Assembly (NCBI GenBank): GCA_027064485.1
Contig: JAMOPR010000148.1
Span: 1 to 11,782 of the forward strand
DNA: 11,782 bases
DNA from: Desulfurobacteriaceae bacterium
GTDB taxonomy: Bacteria > Aquificota > Aquificia > Desulfurobacteriales > Desulfurobacteriaceae
Direction: 5' to 3'
The translations under genes and the position numbers were made by a program. The first letter of the stretch is position 1. Each line of letters begins with the position of its first letter. This document shows positions 8,078 through 11,782 of the stretch, one piece after another. The notes below the pieces were generated by a model, which worked only from the letters and a program-made list of their open reading frames with translations, made no database searches and was not told the origin of the DNA.

Positions 8078-8466
8078 GGCTGTTCCTTTAGTATTCCCGC
8101 TTTTCGGGCAAGGTTCAAAAAATCCTCTTCCACCTCTTTAAACTTCTTTCCAACTATCCCCTTTCTTGCAATAAAAATGATATCAACCGGTTTTAATCTG
8201 TGTTTGTTTAAACGAAATACTTCTCTCATTAACCTTTTAGCCCTGTTTCTGATGACGGCTTTTTTTGAAATCTTCTTAGAGGCTATGAATCCCGCCCTCG
8301 GAAACTCCACTTCTGATTCAGCAAAATAAAAAGCTACGGTGCTACCACCGTAGCTTTTCCCTTCTCTGAAAACCCTTTCAAACTCTTTTTGTTTTCTGAG
8401 CTTTTCATGCTTTTTAAACGTAAATCTTATCTTCTCTTCCACTCGTCGCTTATCGTTAACTTCCAA
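8074..8466 (-). CDS. rnpA: Ribonuclease P protein component
   Basis: RnpA is the protein subunit of RNase P, which removes tRNA 5' leaders. The family RNR motif is visible in [18 protein letters not shown] (about residues 68-85 from the TTG start), preceded by [21 protein letters not shown] and [12 protein letters not shown], all typical. The start is uncertain. No ATG lies upstream in frame, the frame is closed by a TAA inside rpmH, and candidates are TTG 8466 (130 residues) or GTG 8442 (122 residues). The first has only a close-spaced AAAGGA and the second has no clear ribosome site. Either start overlaps the end of rpmH out of frame (40 or 16 bases), so translation is probably coupled to rpmH. 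A 13-base perfect inverted repeat followed by a T-rich run lies inside the gene (8323-8358). The stop overlaps yidD. Confidence 0.95.
   Translation of the reverse strand: MEVNDKRRVEEKIRFTFKKHEKLRKQKEFERVFREGKSYGGSTVAFYFAESEVEFPRAGFIASKKISKKAVIRNRAKRLMREVFRLNKHRLKPVDIIFIARKGIVGKKFKEVEEDFLNLARKAGILKEQP
8323..8358 (-). terminator. Terminator-like hairpin inside rnpA
   Basis: Read on the minus strand, a perfect 13-base arm AAAAGCTACGGTG (8358-8346), a 4-base loop and its exact complement (8341-8329) run into T-A-TTTT, so the 3' side reads CTTTTTATTTT. This is the form of an intrinsic terminator, but it lies about 110 bases into rnpA and encodes [13 protein letters not shown]. It may be an attenuator lowering expression downstream of rpmH, opened when ribosomes translate rnpA. 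Structure is seen directly; function is inferred. Confidence 0.55.
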
Positions 8467-8588
8467 CGTCCTTTCTGCCTTCTTCTCTTTAAGATTTTTC
8501 TTCCCGTTTTGCTCTTCATTCTTGCTCTGAAGCCGTGAACTCTCTTACCGTGAAGCCTGCTCGGCTGATATGTTCTCTTTGTTGACAA
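8427..8588 (-). CDS. rpmH: Ribosomal protein L34 (bL34)
   Basis: bL34 is a small, very basic protein of the 50S subunit. The translation from TTG 8588 gives 53 residues beginning [16 protein letters not shown], then [14 protein letters not shown] and [13 protein letters not shown], a full match to the L34 family. The usual length is about 44-49 residues; here an extra tail (ISDEWKRR) runs into the region that also encodes the rnpA start in another frame. The TTG start is supported by GGGAGGTG (8593-8600) six bases upstream and by the absence of an ATG between there and the conserved KRTYQPS. It is the first gene after a strong promoter (8627-8654). Confidence 0.96.
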   Translation of the reverse strand: MSTKRTYQPSRLHGKRVHGFRARMKSKTGRKILKRRRQKGRWKLTISDEWKRR

Positions 8589-8592
8589 TTTA

Positions 8593-8600
8593 CACCTCCC
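8593..8600 (-). promoter_or_regulatory. rpmH: Ribosome binding site deciding the rpmH TTG start
   Basis: On the minus strand GGGAGGTG is followed by TAAA and TTG. The spacing from GGAGG to TTG is 6 bases, which supports the TTG at 8588 as the L34 start. Confidence 0.8.
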
Positions 8601-8626
8601 GAAGGTATGCTGATTTGATAGGTGGA

Positions 8627-8654
8627 ATTATAGTCAAGAACGAGCAGTTGTCAA
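8627..8654 (-). promoter_or_regulatory. Consensus sigma70 promoter for the rpmH operon
   Basis: On the minus strand a perfect TTGACA (8654-8649) and a perfect TATAAT (8632-8627) are separated by 16 bases. Transcription should start near 8620, giving a leader of about 32 bases before the rpmH TTG. The TGA inside TTGACA is the stop codon of the purine nucleoside phosphorylase gene. A perfect consensus suits a ribosomal-protein operon. No terminator is visible between that gene and this promoter, so read-through is possible. Confidence 0.85.
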
Positions 8655-9430
8655 AAGTTTGAAAGAACTTCCATTAAAAGTTTTGAGAGCAATAGCGATT
8701 TTTCTTTTGCTACTTTAACTACCTCTTCGTGGTTCGTTTCTAACTTAAGCGTGTCGTTAACGGGAATTGTAAGTCCTATTACTTCCATGTCGAAGAAGTT
8801 GGCAGCTATTACTTCTGGAACGGTGGACATACTGACGCAGTCTGCGCCTAAAATTTCAAGCATTCTTACTTCTGCAAAGGTTTCGTAGTTTGGTCCCAAT
8901 ACAGCTGCCAGTGTTACTTTTTCGGCTTTTATCCCTAACTTCAGAGCCGCTTCTAAGAAAGCTTTTGTAAGTTTTTTGCTGTAAAATTCTTTTCCGTTTA
9001 CAAATACTTTAGCTCCGTGATTTTTTATGAGCCCTGCTAAAGGATTTCTTCCCATTAAGTTAATGTGGTCTGTGATTATTCCGATATCGCACTGGGCTGC
9101 TTTTCTTGAAACAGCTCCAGAAGAGCAGGTTGGTATGAAAACTTTTATTCCAAGGCTTTTGCACAAGCAGGGTATAAATCTTATTTCTTCATCTGTTCTA
9201 CCTTCGTAGTAATGAAACCTGCCTTCGAAGAATAAGACTTTTTTACTGTTAATTTCAAACACTTTTAGTATGCCTGTGTGACCGGGAACGTAGGGTTCGG
9301 GCATGTCGGGGATTAGACTATAGGGAATTTCAGAAGTTGACGCTTCTAACGATATGCCCGAACCTCCCACTATGGCTATATCAAACTTTTCTATTCCCGT
9401 TTTTTCTCTTATAAAATCTGCCGCTTTCAT
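8651..9430 (-). CDS. punA: Purine nucleoside phosphorylase (PNP-I, trimeric type)
   Basis: This enzyme splits inosine or guanosine with phosphate to the base and ribose 1-phosphate in cytoplasmic purine salvage. The 259-residue product has the PNP/MTAP fold motifs: GGSGIS (22-27, phosphate-site Ser24), FEGRFHYYEG (68-77; R71 and H73), GPNYETFAEVRML (179-191; E183), ADCVSMSTVPEVI (196-208; M201, S202), IPVND (N225) and NHEEV (H234). Glu183 plus Asn225 match the 6-oxopurine-specific PNP set rather than the Asp of methylthioadenosine phosphorylase, so PNP is preferred. Odd point: the usual TNAAGG loop reads TCSSGA (101-106). The start ATG 9430 has AGGA six bases upstream, formed in part by the TAG stop of the lipoprotein gene seven bases away. 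The two genes are therefore probably cotranscribed. Symbol is by homology. Confidence 0.88.
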   Translation of the reverse strand: MKAADFIREKTGIEKFDIAIVGGSGISLEASTSEIPYSLIPDMPEPYVPGHTGILKVFEINSKKVLFFEGRFHYYEGRTDEEIRFIPCLCKSLGIKVFIPTCSSGAVSRKAAQCDIGIITDHINLMGRNPLAGLIKNHGAKVFVNGKEFYSKKLTKAFLEAALKLGIKAEKVTLAAVLGPNYETFAEVRMLEILGADCVSMSTVPEVIAANFFDMEVIGLTIPVNDTLKLETNHEEVVKVAKEKSLLLSKLLMEVLSNF

Positions 9431-9437
9431 AGGTTTC

Positions 9438-11126
9438 CTAAATTTTGGGTTTGATGAAGAGGAGTTTGGAGGTGGGATTTTTCAATATGTTTGCTTCTGT
9501 AAAGATGGATATAAATATGTCGTATTCCGGAAGGTAGTCAAAGCCTTCTATTCCTCCCAGATTGTAGATTGGACTTGTAGCTTCTTCCCAATCAAAACCA
9601 ACACCGCTTCTGTAAAGGAGAAGTATCCTTCCGCCGTCGAACGTATAAATGTTTCTTAAGATTCCCGGAACTGCATTCTTGTTTTGAGAAAAGAGAATTT
9701 CTTCATTTCCGTCGCCATCCATATCAACTGGAATCGGTTTGGGAGTTATATAGTAACTTACAAGTGTATCCTCGTTATACCAGTATAAACAGTTAGGAGA
9801 AGCTCCTATTTGTATTGGTGATTTCCATACAACGGTTTTGCCTGCAGCTACGTTGAAGAAGTAATCTAAATCGTAGTAGGCGAAGAACGTTTGTCCGTTA
9901 TTTTTAAAGAGCTGAGCACTGGTAACCTGGAATTCAGGAGGAACGGTAATTCTCTTCACTTTTTTCAGCTTTCCATTTTCCAACTTTAACTTCCATACTT
10001 TTTTGCCGAATATCTGGTCTGGAGCGCTGCTTATCTCCTGTCCGTATATTGCGTCGTTAATTCCGTCACCGTTCTCATCAAATCCTGATAAAATGAGGTT
10101 TGATTGGGCTAACTTTTTCAGCTTTCCGTTTGATACTTCGAAAATACCGGAAAGGACGCTTTTTGTGTCTTGGTCAAAGCCGTCTATGATAATAAGGTCG
10201 TGCTTAAAACCTTGAATTTCCAAAGGCGATACGTGAAACAGATAAGTTCCCATAAATGGATTTTTAAACGTATAAACTTTGCTGAGTCCCGAGGGGGTGG
10301 GGTGGAAAACTTCAATTTTATTTTCTTGGGATACTACTATTTCTTCCTGTGGAGATTTATCGATGTTTGCAGCGAAAAGGCTTGTAGCGTGAGTTTTCAG
10401 GTTTGCTACTACTGAATAGCCTGCGTTTACTCCGATGGTGAATGATGATGCCGGTGCACCGTTCCACGGGAACACCTTTAACAGTTTTTTTGTTCCATCA
10501 AAAACTTCTACGCCTTCGGAAGAGACGACAAAGTATCCATCGTATCCCGTTAATTTATTGGCGGGCACTTTTCTTTTAAAATCAGCCGGATATCTAAGAT
10601 TAAATATCTTTTTGAATTTTTGTCCTTCCTGATAATCAGCTAAATGGAGGTAAGGCACTTTTTCTTTTAGTTGCTTATACAGTTTTTTCCCTTTTTCTTT
10701 TGTGAAATCCAAGTAGAGAATTCTGTTGAAAGAATATTTTTGAACTTTTTCTCCTATGATGGGTTTACCGATTGTAGGTAGAGCTATTGAGTAATCATTT
10801 TTAACCTCGTTGACTTTGAGAACGGCGCCGCTTTTTTCAGCAACAAACATATCTCCCGGGCTGATTCCGTCCCTTTTTCCTAAATCTATTATGTAACCGT
10901 CGTAGCTGTTTAAGACTATTTCTCCTTCTTTGGGAGAGAATTCCTTCTTCATGTAAAAGATGACGTTTTCTACTCCCTTGAGGTTAGATTTTTCTGGTGT
11001 TTGACTTTCTGAAGGGATGTAAGGGGTATAGGTAGGTTCCTCCTTCTTTGAAAAAGGATTTATAGATGACAAACTGCAGGAGGAAGCCAGTGCAGCAATT
11101 GTGGTAAGGAGTATAAATTTTCTCAT
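9438..11126 (-). CDS. Predicted lipoprotein with FG-GAP/VCBS-like repeats, function unknown
   Basis: A 562-residue exported protein. The N-terminus MRKFILLTTIAALASSC is a short signal peptide ending in a lipobox-like LASSC, with Cys17 as likely lipidation site, followed by a Ser/Pro/Thr-rich linker. Residues about 65-130 form a small beta domain (IIDLGKRDGISPGDMFVAE) resembling surface or outer-membrane assembly modules. The rest is beta-rich with Asp-rich, Ca2+-binding-type loops: DENGDGIND (350-358), DMDGDGNEE (468-476) and a weaker NIDKSPQEE (254-262). These suggest an FG-GAP/VCBS beta-propeller. ATG 11126 follows GAGGTGATTA. The purine nucleoside phosphorylase gene follows seven bases after its stop, but no functional link is evident. 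I do not recognise a named protein; an outer-membrane or periplasmic binding role is inference. Confidence 0.8.
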   Translation of the reverse strand: MRKFILLTTIAALASSCSLSSINPFSKKEEPTYTPYIPSESQTPEKSNLKGVENVIFYMKKEFSPKEGEIVLNSYDGYIIDLGKRDGISPGDMFVAEKSGAVLKVNEVKNDYSIALPTIGKPIIGEKVQKYSFNRILYLDFTKEKGKKLYKQLKEKVPYLHLADYQEGQKFKKIFNLRYPADFKRKVPANKLTGYDGYFVVSSEGVEVFDGTKKLLKVFPWNGAPASSFTIGVNAGYSVVANLKTHATSLFAANIDKSPQEEIVVSQENKIEVFHPTPSGLSKVYTFKNPFMGTYLFHVSPLEIQGFKHDLIIIDGFDQDTKSVLSGIFEVSNGKLKKLAQSNLILSGFDENGDGINDAIYGQEISSAPDQIFGKKVWKLKLENGKLKKVKRITVPPEFQVTSAQLFKNNGQTFFAYYDLDYFFNVAAGKTVVWKSPIQIGASPNCLYWYNEDTLVSYYITPKPIPVDMDGDGNEEILFSQNKNAVPGILRNIYTFDGGRILLLYRSGVGFDWEEATSPIYNLGGIEGFDYLPEYDIFISIFTEANILKNPTSKLLFIKPKI

Positions 11127-11149
11127 TAATCACCTCTGCGGTTGAATTT

Positions 11150-11183
11150 CTTCGTGCGAAAAAATATTAGCATACGAACGAAG
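11150..11183. repeat. Inverted repeat around the lipoprotein promoter
   Basis: CTTCGTGCG (11150-11158) and CGAACGAAG (11175-11183) are complementary in 8 of 9 bases, with 16 bases between. The dyad centre falls on the TAATAT of the candidate promoter, as expected for an operator where a dimeric regulator would block transcription. The regulator is unknown; the divergent PerR protein is one candidate but the sequence does not resemble a PerR box. Confidence 0.4.
11164..11172 (-). promoter_or_regulatory. Candidate extended -10 promoter for the lipoprotein gene
   Basis: On the minus strand TGC is followed directly by TAATAT (11169-11164), an extended -10 element, about 38 bases before the lipoprotein ATG. 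The -35 region is weak. It is centred inside the inverted repeat at 11150-11183. Confidence 0.4.
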
Positions 11184-11220
11184 GATAAAAGTTGTGTTTT
11201 AGTGAAAGTTTTTTAAGACG

Positions 11221-11249
11221 TTGTTAATTCGTATTTTTCTCTTTATAAT
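11221..11249 (+). promoter_or_regulatory. perR: Sigma70 promoter of perR
   Basis: TTGTTA (11221-11226), a 17-base spacer and a perfect TATAAT (11244-11249). Transcription should start near 11256, giving a leader of about 25 bases that holds the ribosome site. Confidence 0.75.
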
Positions 11250-11262
11250 TGTAAACGATTAT
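11245..11262. promoter_or_regulatory. Operator-like palindrome overlapping the perR -10
   Basis: ATAATTGTAAACGATTAT is a near palindrome (14 of 18 bases symmetric; core form ATAATYGTNNACRATTAT). It covers the -10 and the predicted start of transcription. AT-rich ATAAT/ATTAT arms are typical of Fur/PerR-family sites, so autoregulation is likely. The arm spacing differs from the Bacillus PerR box (7-1-7). Confidence 0.6.
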
Positions 11263-11268
11263 CATTTC

Positions 11269-11273
11269 GGAGG
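11269..11273 (+). promoter_or_regulatory. Ribosome binding site deciding the perR TTG start
   Basis: GGAGG lies seven bases before TTG 11281. The upstream in-frame TTG (11221) is the -35 hexamer, so it cannot be the start. Confidence 0.85.
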
Positions 11274-11280
11274 TTTACTT

Positions 11281-11694
11281 TTGGAGAAAACTGCCAAAAG
11301 GAGGAAGAGGAATACAAGGCAGAAGGCGGTTGTTTATCAAGTAGTGAAAGATTCCTGTGACCATCCCACTGCTGAAATGGTCTACGAAAGAGCAAGGAGA
11401 GAAATTCCGACGATAAGCCTTGGAACGGTGTATAGAATTTTGAAGGAGCTATCTGAAGAGGGGAAGATAAAGGAGATAATAATTGATAAGCAGTCAAGGT
11501 TTGACAGGAGGACGGATTTTCACCACCACTTTGTATGTAAAAGTTGTGGAAAAATAGAAGATGTAGAAACGCCTATTTGTAGGTATACCTGTAAAAAAGT
11601 GGAGCAAAAAGGCTATGTTGTAGAGGAGATAGAATATAAGTTTTACGGGTATTGCGACAAATGTGCACAAAAATTGGGCAAGCAAGTAGGATAG
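11281..11694 (+). CDS. perR: Fur-family transcriptional regulator, PerR type
   Basis: This is a metal-dependent DNA-binding repressor of the Fur family, most like the peroxide sensor PerR. The 137-residue protein has the N-terminal winged helix (PTAEMVYERARR, TISLGTVYRILKELSEEGKI) and C-terminal dimer domain. Candidate regulatory-metal ligands H28, D75, H81, H83 and D94 line up with Bacillus PerR H37, D85, H91, H93 and D104 at an almost constant offset. The structural Zn cysteines are C86/C89 (CKSC) and C125/C128 (CDKC). Asp rather than Glu in RFD (D75) is the feature that separates PerR from Fur. TTG 11281 is chosen from the GGAGG site. It is divergent from the lipoprotein gene, with an operator-like palindrome over its own promoter. 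Targets are not visible here. Confidence 0.88.
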   Translation: MEKTAKRRKRNTRQKAVVYQVVKDSCDHPTAEMVYERARREIPTISLGTVYRILKELSEEGKIKEIIIDKQSRFDRRTDFHHHFVCKSCGKIEDVETPICRYTCKKVEQKGYVVEEIEYKFYGYCDKCAQKLGKQVG

Positions 11695-11695
11695 T

Positions 11696-11712
11696 TGCAC
11701 TTATTGAGTGCA
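11696..11712. repeat. Inverted repeat after perR
   Basis: TGCACT-TATTG-AGTGCA is a perfect 6-base dyad, starting two bases after the perR stop. No T-run follows on either strand, so it is a poor terminator. About 28 bases separate it from the sigma54 promoter, so an activator or repressor site is also possible. Confidence 0.45.
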
Positions 11713-11714
11713 TG

Positions 11715-11733
11715 TTTCGTGGATTTTCGTGGA
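11715..11733 (+). repeat. Direct repeat TTTCGTGGA with 10-base period
   Basis: TTTCGTGGA occurs at 11715-11723 and 11725-11733, one helical turn apart and just upstream of the -24 element. This arrangement suits side-by-side binding by a regulator on one DNA face. The regulator is unknown. Confidence 0.4.
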
Positions 11734-11739
11734 AAAATT

Positions 11740-11756
11740 TTGGCATTGGTTTTGCT
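11740..11756 (+). promoter_or_regulatory. Sigma54 (-24/-12) promoter for the next gene
   Basis: TTGGCATTGGTTTTGCT matches the sigma54 consensus: GG at 11742-11743 and GC at 11754-11755 are exactly 10 bases apart, within TTGGCA and TTGCT. Predicted start of transcription is near 11767. The gene it drives lies outside the window. Confidence 0.75.
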
Positions 11757-11770
11757 TAATTAAGTTTTTG

Positions 11771-11777
11771 AGGAGGT
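11771..11777 (+). promoter_or_regulatory. Ribosome binding site of a gene beyond the window
   Basis: AGGAGGT ends five bases before the window edge, so a start codon is expected at or just after 11783. With transcription starting near 11767 the leader would be only about 16 bases. Confidence 0.7.
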
Positions 11778-11782
11778 AGAAA

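Noticed and set aside
8651..9430. Methylthioadenosine phosphorylase instead of PNP
   Set aside because: The base-site residues are Glu183 and Asn225 with MSTVPEV, as in PNP, rather than the Asp and MTTCPEV pattern of MTAP.
11221..11223. TTG at 11221 as start of the regulator
   Set aside because: It is the first part of the -35 box, and the next 20 codons cover the -10, operator and ribosome site.
11696..11712. Dyad after perR as an intrinsic terminator
   Set aside because: The stem is only 6 pairs and no T-run follows.

Overview
The window looks like an AT-rich, thermophile-type bacterial chromosome. Proteins are rich in Lys, Glu, Val and Ile, arginine is mostly AGA/AGG, and ribosome sites are strong GGAGGTGAT-type. 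My best guess is Aquificota, most likely the Desulfurobacteriales side, with moderate confidence. A conventional rnpA argues against Aquificaceae, whose well-studied members lack ordinary RNase P. There are no RNA genes, insertion sequences, phage genes or CRISPR, and no stretch over 300 bases without a gene.

Layout. (1) Positions 1-2600, plus strand: the 3' two-thirds of mutS2, then a ketopantoate reductase gene 13 bases later. (2) Positions 8654-2590, minus strand: a compact operon driven by a perfect consensus sigma70 promoter. Its order is rpmH, rnpA, yidD, yidC, two tandem CNNM/CorC-type Mg2+ transporter paralogues and an APC amino-acid permease. Most junctions overlap by 1-4 bases (TAATG or ATGA), and rpmH/rnpA overlap by 16-40 bases. 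The operon meets the ketopantoate reductase gene tail to tail with an 11-base overlap. (3) Positions 11126-8651, minus strand: a lipoprotein with beta-propeller-like repeats, then a purine nucleoside phosphorylase whose stop codon lies inside the -35 box of the rpmH promoter. (4) Positions 11221-11694, plus strand: a divergent PerR-type peroxide regulator with its own promoter and an operator-like palindrome over the -10. (5) Positions 11695-11782: a regulatory region with an inverted repeat, a 10-base-period direct repeat, a textbook sigma54 (-24/-12) promoter and a ribosome site for a gene starting just outside the window.

How it works together. The central operon joins ribosome and tRNA maturation (L34, RNase P protein), membrane-protein insertion (YidD, YidC) and membrane transport. 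Having two putative Mg2+ exporters in the L34 operon is notable, because in Bacillus subtilis loss of L34 is suppressed by loss of the Mg2+ exporter homologue YhdP. Two terminator-like hairpins lie inside coding sequence, early in rnpA and early in the first CNNM gene. They could step down expression along the operon.

I do not see a wholly new defence or mobile system. The most interesting signals are the L34/Mg2+ gene linkage, the intragenic terminator-like hairpins and the sigma54 promoter with its upstream repeats.
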